A DNA stretch of 64,000 bases. Source: Hyphomicrobiaceae bacterium (GTDB taxonomy: Bacteria > Pseudomonadota > Alphaproteobacteria > Rhizobiales > Hyphomicrobiaceae). A program made the translations under genes and the position numbers. Of this stretch, positions 35,001 to 43,787 are shown in pieces (position 1 is the stretch's first letter; each line of letters opens with the position of its first letter). The stretch spans positions 62,001 through 126,000 of the forward strand of contig JAURWC010000074.1 of the NCBI GenBank assembly GCA_030655135.1, written 5' to 3'. The notes below the pieces were generated by a model. That model saw only the letters and a program-made list of their open reading frames with translations. It did not search any database and was not told the DNA's origin.

Positions 35001-36404
35001 ATGCCGAAGACCCTGTACGACAAGATTTTCGACGACCACATCGTAGACCGCCAGCCCGACGGCACATGCCTGTTGTATATCGACCGTCACCTCGTCCACG
35101 AGGTGACGAGCCCGCAGGCCTTCGAGGGCCTGCGCATGTCGGGCCGCCGCCTGCGCGCGCCGGAAAAGACGCTCGCCGTCGTCGATCACAACGTGCCCAC
35201 GACCGATCGCCGCCTCGGCATCGACGATGCCGATTCCAGGACGCAAGTCGAAACGCTGGCGAACAACGCTCGCGAGTTCGGCGTCGAGTATTTCAACGAG
35301 CTGGATAAGCGGCAGGGCATCGTCCACGTCGTCGGTCCCGAGCAGGGCTTCACACTGCCTGGCACGACGATCGTGTGCGGCGACAGCCATACCTCGACGC
35401 ACGGCGCGTTCGGCGCGCTGGCGCACGGCATCGGCACGTCCGAGGTGGAGCACGTGCTCGCCACGCAGACGCTGATCCAGCAGAAGGCCAAGAACATGCT
35501 GGTTCAGGTCGACGGCGCATTGCCGGCCGGCGTGACGGCGAAGGATATCATCCTCGCCATCATCGGCGAGATTGGCACGGCCGGCGGCACCGGCAGCGTC
35601 ATCGAGTATGCGGGCGAGGCCATCCGGTCGCTGTCGATGGAAGGCCGCATGACGGTCTGCAACATGTCGATCGAAGGCGGCGCGCGCGCCGGCATGATCG
35701 CGCCCGACGAAAAGACGTTTGCGTTCATCAAGGGCCGTCCCAAGGCGCCGAAGGGCGCAGCGTGGGACATGGCGCTGAAATACTGGGAGACGCTGTCGAC
35801 CGACGAGGGCGCGCACTTCGATCGCGTCGTGAAGCTTAATGCAGCCGAGCTGCCGCCGATCGTAACCTGGGGCACGAGCCCCGAGGACGTCGTCTCGATC
35901 ATGGGCGCCGTTCCCGACCCGGCCAAGGTCGAGGACGAGAACAAGCGTGCCTCGATGCAGCGTGCACTTGACTACATGGGACTGACGCCGGGCACCAAGA
36001 TTACCGACGTCCCGCTCGACGTGGTGTGGATCGGCTCCTGCACCAACGGGCGTATCGAGGATCTGCGCGCGGTCGCCAAGCTGGTGGACGGCAAGAAGAT
36101 CTCGTCACGCCTCGCCTACGCGATGATCGTGCCGGGCTCGGGCCTCGTGAAGGAACAGGCGGAAGCCGAGGGCCTCGACAAGATCTTCAAGGACGCCGGC
36201 TTTGAGTGGCGCGAGCCGGGCTGCTCGATGTGCCTGGGCATGAACCCCGACCAGTTGAAGCCGGGCCAGCGTTGCGCCTCGACCTCGAACCGCAACTTCG
36301 AGGGCCGTCAGGGCCGCCTCGGGCGCACCCATCTGCTCAGCCCGATCATGGCCGCAGCAGCAGCCGTCGAAGGCCACTTCGTCGATATCCGGACGTGGGG
36401 TTGA
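35001..36404 (+). CDS. leuC: 3-isopropylmalate dehydratase, large subunit
   Basis: LeuC with LeuD isomerises 2- to 3-isopropylmalate in leucine synthesis and carries a 4Fe-4S cluster. The 467-residue protein has the usual aconitase-fold motifs: [57 protein letters not shown] and [13 protein letters not shown] with the cluster cysteines, and [14 protein letters not shown] lies 11 bases before the ATG. leuD is 2.5 kb downstream, separated by unrelated small genes, a common alphaproteobacterial layout. Confidence 0.97.
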   Translation: MPKTLYDKIFDDHIVDRQPDGTCLLYIDRHLVHEVTSPQAFEGLRMSGRRLRAPEKTLAVVDHNVPTTDRRLGIDDADSRTQVETLANNAREFGVEYFNELDKRQGIVHVVGPEQGFTLPGTTIVCGDSHTSTHGAFGALAHGIGTSEVEHVLATQTLIQQKAKNMLVQVDGALPAGVTAKDIILAIIGEIGTAGGTGSVIEYAGEAIRSLSMEGRMTVCNMSIEGGARAGMIAPDEKTFAFIKGRPKAPKGAAWDMALKYWETLSTDEGAHFDRVVKLNAAELPPIVTWGTSPEDVVSIMGAVPDPAKVEDENKRASMQRALDYMGLTPGTKITDVPLDVVWIGSCTNGRIEDLRAVAKLVDGKKISSRLAYAMIVPGSGLVKEQAEAEGLDKIFKDAGFEWREPGCSMCLGMNPDQLKPGQRCASTSNRNFEGRQGRLGRTHLLSPIMAAAAAVEGHFVDIRTWG

Positions 36405-36562
36405 GGGAGCAAAACGGCCTGCTTCTTGGGCCACGCAGTCATGGCGCTCGCAAAATGCGGGCGCCGTGGCATCGGGTGCGGCGTGGCTACCAGCTCCAGC
36501 GCCTCCCGTCATAGCACTCCTATCCGAGCCATTGGGCCCGGCACCACATTCAACTTGTCGCG

Positions 36563-36796
36563 TCAGTATCGCACCAAGTGCGGTGGAATTGGCGCATAGG
36601 TGCCGTCGTCGTCATCCTCAGGAATGGAAACGGCGAAGATGATCCCCGGCCCTTCCGGGTGCGCCCGGCTGGAGTCGCGATGTTGGCTTTCGTCGCCAGA
36701 CTTAGCCTGAACCGGCGAGATCGAGGCCGTGTCGAGACTACGGATGTTTGCGCCGATGCCGCCGCCGGGCGACCGTGAATCTACGCGTAAAGCCAT
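36563..36796 (-). CDS. 77-residue uncharacterised soluble protein
   Basis: The protein begins MALRVDSRSPGGG and ends PIPPHLVRY; it is polar, Gly/Ser/Pro-rich in the first half, with an acidic EDDDDG patch before the end. The ATG at 36796 has GGGGAG at 8 bases, a strong site that argues for real translation. It is antisense to and between leuC and the metallopeptidase genes. No family recognised; a disordered protein is likely. The 158 bases between leuC and this gene and the 227 bases before the metallopeptidase gene hold nothing else I can name. Confidence 0.55.
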   Translation of the reverse strand: MALRVDSRSPGGGIGANIRSLDTASISPVQAKSGDESQHRDSSRAHPEGPGIIFAVSIPEDDDDGTYAPIPPHLVRY

Positions 36797-37023
36797 GTTG
36801 AAGGCTCCCCTATGGTGGACTCGCAGTTGCGAACACGACAGACAGAGAATTCGACACTACGTAATGCGTGAGGTGAGTTTATCCCGATTCGAGATCGCGC
36901 AACATTAATGCGTTGTTTATTGTTGTCGCAGCTCCCGTCTCAACCCCTGCCTGGAACGCGCATTGCCGCTCGGGGGCACGGCTGCTACACGAACTTGCGG
37001 AATGATTGCGGGGGCGAGCGAAC

Positions 37024-37440
37024 ATGACTGACAGCTTCGACTGGCGCGACGCACCGTCGCCCAGCCTGGACGCGTTTGACGCGCTCGCGAGCCAAGCCTG
37101 GGGCAAGCTCCCCGGGCACTTCCGGCAGATGTGCGGCGATCTCGTTATCCGGGTCGATGACTTTGCGACCGACGAAGTGCTGGACGAGATGGGCATTGAA
37201 GACGCCTACGACCTGATGGGCCTGTATCAGGGCGTCAGCCTCAACAACAAGAGCGTGTCCGACCCGCCGCGCGATCCGGACATGGTGTTTTTGTACCGGC
37301 GGCCGATCCTCGACTACTGGTGCGAGGGCGAGGAAAAACTCGGCGACATCATCACCCACGTGCTGGTGCACGAGATCGGCCATCATTTCGGCTTTTCTGA
37401 CGACGATATGGAAGACATCGAAGCGCAGGCCACAGGCTGA
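37024..37440 (+). CDS. Zincin-like metallopeptidase family protein (DUF1025 type)
   Basis: The 138-residue protein has the family's minimal zincin motif HEIGHHFGFSDDDMEDIE near its C-terminus, with two zinc His and the catalytic Glu, plus FLYRRPILDYW and DIITHVLVHEI. These short cytosolic proteins are widespread in actinobacteria and alphaproteobacteria; their substrates are mostly unknown. ATG 37024 begins MTDSFDWRDAPSPS; an upstream codon at 37006 is less likely. A second, secreted HExxH protein follows. Confidence 0.8.
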   Translation: MTDSFDWRDAPSPSLDAFDALASQAWGKLPGHFRQMCGDLVIRVDDFATDEVLDEMGIEDAYDLMGLYQGVSLNNKSVSDPPRDPDMVFLYRRPILDYWCEGEEKLGDIITHVLVHEIGHHFGFSDDDMEDIEAQATG

Positions 37441-37549
37441 TGGAAAACACCGGCGTGCGACCCCGAACCGCTTGTCATACCAATGGTTTCGCGCAAAGCT
37501 GCCTGACCGGACGCCGCCGTTGAACGCCCCGTTTCCAAGAGCATCCCGC

Positions 37550-38071
37550 ATGATTATTTCGCGTAGCTGGACCCACCTTGTCATGGGGCTCGCCATGGCG
37601 CTGCCGATGTTGCCGCCTGTTGCCACAGCCGCCGACACGCCTACGCCTGAGGAATACGTGGCTCATGTCGGCGGCGACGCGAAGGTCGTGCCGCATTCGG
37701 AATTCAAGGTCGACGGCGCCAAGATGTCGTGCGGCACGCGCCCGACTGTCGAAGATAGCCAGCTGGACGATTACGGCGCGGCCTATCCCGGCTTCCTCAT
37801 CATGAACCCGCGGCTGCTGGAAAAAGTCTCGACGCCCGTGAAGATGTGGATCTATGCGCACGAGTGCGGGCATCAGTTTCGGGGCCCGGACGAGGAAACG
37901 GCGGACTGCTTTGCCGTGCAGCGCGGGCGCCGGCAGGGCTGGCTGAAGCCGGAAGGCCTGGAAGAAGTCTGCAAGTTCATCTCGCCGGCCAAGGGCGACA
38001 GCATGCACTTCTCCGGCTCGCACCGCTGCGAATACATGCGCAAGTGCTACGCCGACCCGACGGTCCGCTAG
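37550..38071 (+). CDS. Secreted protein with an HExxH zinc motif
   Basis: The 173-residue protein has a signal peptide (MIISRSWTHLVMGLAMAL...VATAA) and a mature domain carrying AHECGHQFRGPDEETADCFAVQRGRR. That is H-E-C-G-H followed by a Glu in EETAD, the gluzincin layout seen in M48-like peptidases. Several cysteines (MSCGT, HECGH, ADCFA, EVCKF, HRCEY, RKCYA) suggest disulfides, in keeping with export. The start is ATG 37550; its ribosome site is weak. It lies 109 bases after the other zincin gene on the same strand. Its substrate is unknown. Confidence 0.7.
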   Translation: MIISRSWTHLVMGLAMALPMLPPVATAADTPTPEEYVAHVGGDAKVVPHSEFKVDGAKMSCGTRPTVEDSQLDDYGAAYPGFLIMNPRLLEKVSTPVKMWIYAHECGHQFRGPDEETADCFAVQRGRRQGWLKPEGLEEVCKFISPAKGDSMHFSGSHRCEYMRKCYADPTVR

Positions 38072-38114
38072 GCAAGTTCTTTTGTTGGCTGGCTCACGGT
38101 CGCCGTCTCCAAAC

Positions 38115-38199
38115 CGTCATCCTCGCGAAGGCGAGGATCCACGACACGCCTCAGCAATACCTGTCGATGAACCGGGTGCCCGCCTCCGCGGGCATGACG
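38115..38199. repeat. Inverted pair of REP-type palindromes
   Basis: Unit 1 (38115-38140) contains CGTCATCCTCGCGAAGGCGA and folds on itself. Unit 2 (38174-38199) contains GGGTGCCCGCCTCCGCGGGC and reads as an inverted relative of unit 1 (both have GTCAT at the outer end and a GC-rich hairpin). This is the common proteobacterial 'CGTCAT..CCGCG..GCGGG' REP layout. It lies between the secreted zincin gene and the next gene, which both point right. Confidence 0.7.
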
Positions 38200-38323
38200 T
38201 TCAGGGGTGGTTGGGCGTCAGCCGTCAACATCAATGTCTCGTAACGCAGAATGGGCTCGGCCTTTATCGGGCGCGCTTGCCGCGAAGTTATCCCCGCGCC
38301 CAAAGCCGCTTCTATCGTGGCGT

Positions 38324-38755
38324 ATGCGCTTTGCCGACTATGCCAAGAAATTGCTCGCAATCGCGGAAACGCTGAACGGTTGGGTTGCATCCGCAGCTTC
38401 GCTGGACCAGGCGCGCCGCGAGAAGATTGCGCGTTTTTCGCTGCAGATCGCCGAAACCCTGGCGCGGGCAGCCGCGGCCTTGCAGCGCCTGGAAGCCGAG
38501 CCGGGGGACCCCCAAGCCCTCTCGGCAGGGGTTCGCGAGTTCGGGCGGATCAGCGGTTATATCGAAACCATCGTCGATGTGATGCGGCACCATCTTGACG
38601 GGAGAAAGCTCGCTGGCGTTAAAAGGCGGCTCGAACAGCTGGAAGACCCCAGTCGCGACGCGCTCGGCGGTGCGCAGGCGCTGCGTCTTCAGATCGACAG
38701 GTTGACGGCTGCGGAGGGCTACTTCCGGGCGCTGGCGGATGGCCTCAGCGCCTGA
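38324..38755 (+). CDS. 143-residue helical protein of unknown function
   Basis: The protein starts [20 protein letters not shown] and is almost all helical, with Ala/Leu/Arg/Glu-rich segments ([74 protein letters not shown]), so a helical bundle or coiled coil is likely. There is no signal or membrane segment. The ribosome site is weak and the frame is open back to 38207. It sits just before the tandem repeat and leuD. Function unknown. Confidence 0.5.
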   Translation: MRFADYAKKLLAIAETLNGWVASAASLDQARREKIARFSLQIAETLARAAAALQRLEAEPGDPQALSAGVREFGRISGYIETIVDVMRHHLDGRKLAGVKRRLEQLEDPSRDALGGAQALRLQIDRLTAAEGYFRALADGLSA

Positions 38756-38770
38756 CGGGACTTATTGTTT

Positions 38771-38897
38771 AGAGTCTGATCCACGTCTTCGATGCGAGCT
38801 GAAGGCTCGCATCTTAAACGATCAGGCTCTTGTTTTAGAGTCTGATTCACGTCTTCGATGCGAGCTGAAGGCTCGCATCTCAAACGATCAGGCTCCT
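38771..38897. repeat. Two tandem 66-bp hairpin repeats before leuD
   Basis: Two copies start at 38771 and 38837 (period 66 bases) and differ at only a few positions. Each holds a perfect stem GATGCGAGC / GCTCGCATC around TGAAG, with an outer CTGAT / ATCAG pair. The text resembles the dispersed hairpin repeats found in many alphaproteobacteria. The second copy ends about 25 bases before the leuD ATG. The period is a multiple of three and the leuD frame stays open through both copies, so automated start calling may extend leuD into them. Confidence 0.8.
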
Positions 38898-38921
38898 AGT
38901 CGGGAACAGGACACTACGAAG

Positions 38922-39527
38922 ATGGACAAATTCACGACGCTGACCGGGGTGGCGGCCCCGCTGCCGCTGCGCAATATCGATACCGACATGATCATCCCCA
39001 AGCAGTTCCTCAAGACGATCCAGCGCACGGGGCTCGGCAAGTCGCTGTTCTTCGAGATGCGCTTCGATCAGGCCGGCCAGGAAGTCCCTGACTTCGTGCT
39101 GAACAAGCCCGCCTACCGCAAGGCGCAGATCCTGGTGACCGGCGACAACTTCGGCTGCGGCTCCTCGCGCGAGCATGCGCCGTGGGCCCTGCTCGACTTC
39201 GGCATCCGCTGCGTCATCGCACCCGACTTCGCCGACATTTTCTACAACAACTGTTTCCAGAACGGCATCCTGCCGATCCGCCTGCCGCAGGCCGAAGTCG
39301 ACAAGCTGATGGATGATGCCAATCGCGGCGCCAACGCGACGCTGACGATCAACCTGCAAGCCCAGGAGATCCGTGGCCCGGATGGCGGCGTGATCAAGTT
39401 CGACATCGATCCATTCCGCAAGCACTGCCTGCTGAACGGCCTCGACAACATCGGCCTGACGCTGGAAAAGGAAAAGTCGATCCAGGCGTTCGAGACGGAC
39501 ACGGCGTCCTCCCGGCCCTGGCTGTAG
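38922..39527 (+). CDS. leuD: 3-isopropylmalate dehydratase, small subunit
   Basis: LeuD is the swivel-domain partner of LeuC. The 201-residue product begins [20 protein letters not shown] and has [41 protein letters not shown] and [13 protein letters not shown], all standard for LeuD. AGGA lies 10 bases before ATG 38922. The frame stays open to 38739 through the tandem repeat, but family members start here. Expression probably comes from a promoter in or upstream of the repeats, since leuC is 2.5 kb away. Confidence 0.96.
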   Translation: MDKFTTLTGVAAPLPLRNIDTDMIIPKQFLKTIQRTGLGKSLFFEMRFDQAGQEVPDFVLNKPAYRKAQILVTGDNFGCGSSREHAPWALLDFGIRCVIAPDFADIFYNNCFQNGILPIRLPQAEVDKLMDDANRGANATLTINLQAQEIRGPDGGVIKFDIDPFRKHCLLNGLDNIGLTLEKEKSIQAFETDTASSRPWL

Positions 39528-39566
39528 AATTTATTAGCGCACGACCACCAACGGAGACACGACGTC

Positions 39567-39962
39567 ATGGCCAAAGCCGTTCACATGATGGTGCGCGTGC
39601 TCGATGAAGCACGCTCGGTGGATTTCTACCGTCGCGCCTTCGGATTGGAAATCGCCGATCGCGTCGATTTCGACAGCTTCACGCTGATTTACCTGCGCAA
39701 CGCCGAGAACGATTTTGAGGTGGAGCTGACGGTCAACAAGGGCCGCACTGAAGCCTACAACCTCGGCGACGGCTACGGCCATGTAGCGTTCGTGGTGGAT
39801 GACCTCGGCACCGAACATGCGCGATTGGTGGCAGCAGGCTTTGCGCCTGGCGATCTCAAGCAGATGATGCACGACGGCGCGCCGTTCGGCCGCTTCTTCT
39901 TCATCGCCGACCCCGACGGCTACAAGATCGAAGTGCTGCAGCGCGGCGGGCGGTTCCGCTAG
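39567..39962 (+). CDS. gloA: Lactoylglutathione lyase (glyoxalase I)
   Basis: GloA isomerises the glutathione hemithioacetal of methylglyoxal to lactoylglutathione. The 131-residue VOC protein has all four metal ligands: His6 in AVHMMVRV, Glu in FEVELTVN, His in GYGHVAFVV and Glu in YKIEVLQRG. RSVDFYRRAFGLE and FFIADPDGYKIE are typical of the enzyme. GGAGA lies 11 bases before the ATG. It follows leuD by 39 bases and may be read from the same transcript. Confidence 0.85.
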   Translation: MAKAVHMMVRVLDEARSVDFYRRAFGLEIADRVDFDSFTLIYLRNAENDFEVELTVNKGRTEAYNLGDGYGHVAFVVDDLGTEHARLVAAGFAPGDLKQMMHDGAPFGRFFFIADPDGYKIEVLQRGGRFR

Positions 39963-39989
39963 TTCGGCTAGCATTGTAACACGTGGTCA

Positions 39990-40090
39990 TACTCGGGCTC
40001 GTCCCGAGTATCCCGCTATCGGCTAGGGTGACACTTAATCGGTGGACACCGGCCGTGCTGCACCGGGATCCCCGGAACAAGTCCGGGGAT
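39990..40090. repeat. REP-type palindromes between gloA and actP
   Basis: TACTCGGG / CCCGAGTA (39990-40010, loop CTCGT) and ATCCCCGG / CCGGGGAT (40068-40090, loop AACAAGT) form two strong hairpins in the 133 bases between convergent genes. The second is the well-known alphaproteobacterial 'ATCCCCGGA..TCCGGGGAT' REP. They may also serve as transcription stops for both flanking genes. Confidence 0.75.
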
Positions 40091-40095
40091 GATGA

Positions 40096-41799
40096 TCAGT
40101 GCGCCGCCGCGCCTGACGCGCCCAAACCGGTTTCCGATCTCACGTACTGCGCGTCGAACGCAGCCCGCTCGGCATCCGCACTGGCCGAGCTGTCGAATTT
40201 GGAAATCAGCCAGATCGACACGAACGCCAGCGTCATAGAGAACAGCGCGGGATTGGCGTAGGGGAACGGCGCCGAACCCTTGGCATGCCCCAGCGTATCT
40301 TCCCATACGGCGGGCCCGAGACACACCATCACAAGCGCGCTGAGAAGCCCGGCAAGGCCGCCCCAGAACGCGCCGCGCGTCGTGGTGCCCCGCCACAGGA
40401 TCGACATCAGCAGGACGGGGAAATTGCAGCTGGCCGCCACGGCGAACGCCAGCCCGACCATGAACGCCACGTTCTGCTGTTCGAAGATGTAGCCCAGCAC
40501 GATCGCCACAAGACCGATGATGATGGCCGTGATCTTCGACAGGCGCACCTCGGAGGCTTCGCTGGCGCGCCCCTTGCGGATGACGGAGGCATAAATGTCG
40601 TGGCTGATGGCCGTAGCGCCGGCCAACGTCAATCCGGCGACGACGGCCAGGATGGTCGCGAACGCGACCGCCGAGATGAAGCCGAGGAACAGCGACCCGC
40701 CAACCGCCTTGGCCAGATGGATCGCGGCCATGTTGGTGCCGCCCAGCAGATCCTTGACCTTGTCATACGCGCTGCCGTCCGCGGCGGCCCTGAAGTAGGC
40801 CGGGTCGTTCATCAGGAAAGTGATGGCGCCGAAGCCGATAATGAACGTCAGGATGTAGAAATAGCCGATCAGGCCGGTGGCGATGAAGACGGACTTACGG
40901 GCGGCCTTTGCGTCCGACACCGTGAAGAAGCGCATGAGGATATGCGGCAGGCCGGCGGTGCCGAACATCAGCGCGATGCCGAGCGAGATGGCCGAGATCG
41001 GATCCGACACCATCTTGCCAGGCGCCATGATCGACAGCGCGCCGGGGTGCACTTCGACGGCTCGCGCGAACATCGCCTCGGGCGAAAAGTTGAAACTCAT
41101 CATGACGACAAAGGCCATGAACGTGGCGCCGCCGAGCAGCAGGCAGGCCTTGATGATCTGCACCCACGTGGTCGCCACCATCCCGCCGAAGGCGACGTAG
41201 ACCGTCATCAGCGTGCCAACGGCAATGACGGCGTAGAGATACTCCAGACCGAACAGCAGTTCGATCAGCTTTCCGGCGCCGACCATCTGCGCAATCAGAT
41301 AGAACGCGACGACCGTCAAAGAACCCAACGCCGAGATGATGCGGATCGGCGTAGCCGACAGCCGGTAAGCTGCGACGTCGGCAAACGTATAGCGGCCAAG
41401 ATTGCGCAAGCGCTCCGCAATCAGGAACATCACGATCGGCCAGCCGACGAGGAAGCCGATCGAATAGATCAGCCCGTCGAAGCCCGACGCGAAGACCAGG
41501 CCCGAGATGCCGAGGAACGAAGCCGCCGACATGTAATCTCCGGCGATGGCGAGACCATTCTGAAAGCCGGTGATGCCGCCGCCAGCCGCATAGAAATCTG
41601 CGGCCGACTTCGTGCGCGACGCCGCCCACTTGGTGATGCCCAGCGTCGCCACCACGAAGATGACGAACATGATGATGGCTTCGACGTTCAGCGGCTGACG
41701 CTCGCCGCCCTCGATGTTGGGCGCAGCCAGAGCGATCGACGCGCAGGCCGTCAGCGCCAGCATCGCCGCGGTGCTGATCCAGAGAGACTGCTTGGTCAT
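40096..41799 (-). CDS. actP: Cation/acetate symporter
   Basis: ActP takes up acetate and other small carboxylates with sodium. The 567-residue protein belongs to the solute:sodium symporter family, with about 13-14 transmembrane helices and a cleaved signal-like start ([27 protein letters not shown]). Typical segments are [68 protein letters not shown] and [17 protein letters not shown]. Its ATG overlaps the end of the DUF485 gene (ATGA), the classic yjcH-actP pair. Confidence 0.93.
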   Translation of the reverse strand: MTKQSLWISTAAMLALTACASIALAAPNIEGGERQPLNVEAIIMFVIFVVATLGITKWAASRTKSAADFYAAGGGITGFQNGLAIAGDYMSAASFLGISGLVFASGFDGLIYSIGFLVGWPIVMFLIAERLRNLGRYTFADVAAYRLSATPIRIISALGSLTVVAFYLIAQMVGAGKLIELLFGLEYLYAVIAVGTLMTVYVAFGGMVATTWVQIIKACLLLGGATFMAFVVMMSFNFSPEAMFARAVEVHPGALSIMAPGKMVSDPISAISLGIALMFGTAGLPHILMRFFTVSDAKAARKSVFIATGLIGYFYILTFIIGFGAITFLMNDPAYFRAAADGSAYDKVKDLLGGTNMAAIHLAKAVGGSLFLGFISAVAFATILAVVAGLTLAGATAISHDIYASVIRKGRASEASEVRLSKITAIIIGLVAIVLGYIFEQQNVAFMVGLAFAVAASCNFPVLLMSILWRGTTTRGAFWGGLAGLLSALVMVCLGPAVWEDTLGHAKGSAPFPYANPALFSMTLAFVSIWLISKFDSSASADAERAAFDAQYVRSETGLGASGAAAH

Positions 41800-42107
41800 T
41801 TGTGGCGCTCTAGAAGCTGCTGGGTCAGGGCGTCGAATTCGCTGTTGGCGCGCCGGACATAGATGCCCGTGAGCACGAACGCGGCGACGATGACACCGAC
41901 GCCGAGCGGAATGCCGACCGTCGTTACGCCGCCGGTCAGCGATTGCCCCAGCACGTGAGGCGCAAAGGCGATCAGCAGGATGAAGCCGAAATAGATCGCT
42001 AGGGTAAGCAGCGTGAGGATGAGGGAAAAGCGGGTTCGGCTTCGCACCAGCCTCACATAGTCCGGGTCGGCTTCGATCGCCCCGGAACGGCTTGTTTCGT
42101 GCTGCAT
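41796..42107 (-). CDS. DUF485 membrane protein (YjcH family)
   Basis: The 103-residue protein has two transmembrane helices ([20 protein letters not shown] and [25 protein letters not shown]) and a short basic C-terminus ([13 protein letters not shown]). DUF485/YjcH proteins are encoded with ActP-type acetate permeases and are thought to assist them. GGGGGC lies just before ATG 42107. It is divergent from the deacetylase gene. Confidence 0.88.
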   Translation of the reverse strand: MQHETSRSGAIEADPDYVRLVRSRTRFSLILTLLTLAIYFGFILLIAFAPHVLGQSLTGGVTTVGIPLGVGVIVAAFVLTGIYVRRANSEFDALTQQLLERHK

Positions 42108-42228
42108 GCGGCCCCCGCGCTTTTTCGTCACAGTACTGGGCAAGACGTCCACGTCAAGCTCGCCTCTAGGCCAACTGTGTCGGAGCGTCACTCGACAGAT
42201 CGGGGCCGGGATGACAAACGCCTAGTTC

Positions 42229-43254
42229 ATGCGCCAGACACCTGCCCTTGCATTTGCCCTCGCCGCGGCGATCGCTGCCAGTCCGCTTCCGGCATTCGCC
42301 TCCGACGTGACCGGCGGCGGCCTGCGCGGCATGTGCTATGCGCCAGCCGAACTGGCCGCACGCCCCGGTGAGAATATCCCGGTCAAGCATCTGCACGACT
42401 TCGACAAGCCGGCCGCTGCCCGTTCGCTGGCCACGTTTGCGCCTGTACCCCAGCCCCTGCGCGGCGCGATCCGCCGCGTGAACCTGCCCAAGGACAGCCC
42501 CAAGCTCGTCGCGTTGACATTCGATATGTGCGAGCAGCCCGGCGAGATCGCCGGCTATGACGGCGCCATCGTCGATTATCTCCGCGCCAACGGCATCAAG
42601 GCGACGTTCTTCGCCGGCGGCAAGTGGATGCGATCCCACGCCGAGCGGGCGCGCCAACTGATGAGCGATCCCCTGTTCGAGATCGGCAGTCATGCCGAAG
42701 CCCATCGCAATCTGCGTTTGCTGAGCGGGACAGCCCTGAGCGAAGAGGTCGCCGGTCCGCAGCGCGCCTACGAAGCGCTTCGCGAGGATTTTGCCCAAGG
42801 CCAGTGCGTGGCCGAGCACGCGTCGCTCGCTGCACGCGTAGCGCCTCGCTTGTCGTTGTTCCGGTTTCCTTATGGTGCGTGCAACGCCGCCTCTCTGAAT
42901 GCGGTCAATGATGCTGGACTTCTCGCCATCCAATGGGATCTCTCGACGGGTGATCCATCGCCGGGCCAGCCGGCCAAAGGCATCGTGCAAGCACTGCAGC
43001 GCGTAAAGCCGGGCGCGATCGTCGTCATGCATGCCAACGGTCGAGGACATCACACCGCCGAGGCTTTGCCGATCGGACTGCCGCAGCTGAAGGCACAGGG
43101 TTTCCAATTCGTGACGCTGAGCGAGCTGCTGGCCGCGGGCACGCCGGAGGTCGTCCAGTCCTGCTACGACAGCCGGCCCGGTGACACCGACAAATATGAT
43201 ATGCCGATGCTGTCGCAACACCCGGTGGCCAAGAAGTCCCCGGCGGCGCGATGA
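42229..43254 (+). CDS. Secreted NodB-like polysaccharide deacetylase with altered motif 1
   Basis: The 341-residue protein has a signal peptide (MRQTPALAFALAAAIAASPLPAFA) and a NodB homology domain: VALTFDMCEQPGE, TFFAGGKWMRSH, EIGSHAEAHRNLR, LFRFPYGACN, AIQWDLSTGDPS and HANGRGHHTAEALPIGLPQLKAQGFQFVTLSELL. Motif 1 reads TFDMCE where most members have TFDD, so the metal-binding second Asp is replaced. A following Glu could substitute. The two His of motif 2 are kept (SHAEAH). Its stop overlaps the start of the acetyltransferase gene (ATGA). Confidence 0.85.
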   Translation: MRQTPALAFALAAAIAASPLPAFASDVTGGGLRGMCYAPAELAARPGENIPVKHLHDFDKPAAARSLATFAPVPQPLRGAIRRVNLPKDSPKLVALTFDMCEQPGEIAGYDGAIVDYLRANGIKATFFAGGKWMRSHAERARQLMSDPLFEIGSHAEAHRNLRLLSGTALSEEVAGPQRAYEALREDFAQGQCVAEHASLAARVAPRLSLFRFPYGACNAASLNAVNDAGLLAIQWDLSTGDPSPGQPAKGIVQALQRVKPGAIVVMHANGRGHHTAEALPIGLPQLKAQGFQFVTLSELLAAGTPEVVQSCYDSRPGDTDKYDMPMLSQHPVAKKSPAAR

Positions 43255-43787
43255 CGGCCGCGCGCGCATTTTGCCAGGACGTTTATGCGTTGGGTGCCAG
43301 CGTCAGCCTTGGGCCGTTTGAGCTAGACGAAGCCGCGAGCCTCGGCGCGGCGTTCGTGGCCATCGATCCCTGGCAGCGCCTTGGTTTTGAGGCGGAACGG
43401 CTGCAGCGCTTCTTTGCCTCTCAAGACCCCAGCGCAGCGCGCTTTGCAATTCGCCGAGATGGGCAGATGGCCGGCTTCGTCTGCGTCAATCCCACGTGGC
43501 TCTGCGGGCCGTATCTGCATTTTCTTGGCGTGCTGCCGCAGTTCCAAGGCAACGGCATCGGCTCCGCGATCGTCGCCTGGTTCGTCGCCGAAGCGCAGCG
43601 CGCAGGCGATCGCAACGCTTGGGTTTGCGTCTCGCATTTCAACAGCGGCGCGCGCGCGTTGTATGAAGCGAACGGCTTCGTCCAAGCCGCGACGCTGCAA
43701 GATCTGATGCAAAACGGTGCGGCGGAAATTCTCTTGCGCAAAGTACTTTTCGTGCAAGGCAATGCCGCGCAACCGTCGGAAAAGTAG
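43251..43787 (+). CDS. GNAT-family N-acetyltransferase
   Basis: The 178-residue protein has the GNAT acetyl-CoA site (YLHFLGVLPQFQGNGIGSAIVAWFVAEAQ, the Q/R-x-x-G-x-G/A pattern) and a typical C-terminal part (VSHFNSGARALYEANGFVQAATLQDL). The start overlaps the deacetylase stop by four bases, so the two are translationally coupled. A deacetylase beside an acetyltransferase suggests work on acetylated envelope sugars, but the substrate is not visible. Confidence 0.85.
   Translation: MTAARAFCQDVYALGASVSLGPFELDEAASLGAAFVAIDPWQRLGFEAERLQRFFASQDPSAARFAIRRDGQMAGFVCVNPTWLCGPYLHFLGVLPQFQGNGIGSAIVAWFVAEAQRAGDRNAWVCVSHFNSGARALYEANGFVQAATLQDLMQNGAAEILLRKVLFVQGNAAQPSEK

Noticed and set aside
38739-38921. 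An upstream extension of leuD through the tandem repeat.
   Set aside because: LeuD proteins start at the MDKFTTLTG type sequence; the extension only translates the repeats.
40285-41862. A 525-codon plus-strand frame over actP.
   Set aside because: Antisense to the symporter gene; its product is a Arg/Asp-rich string with no domain.
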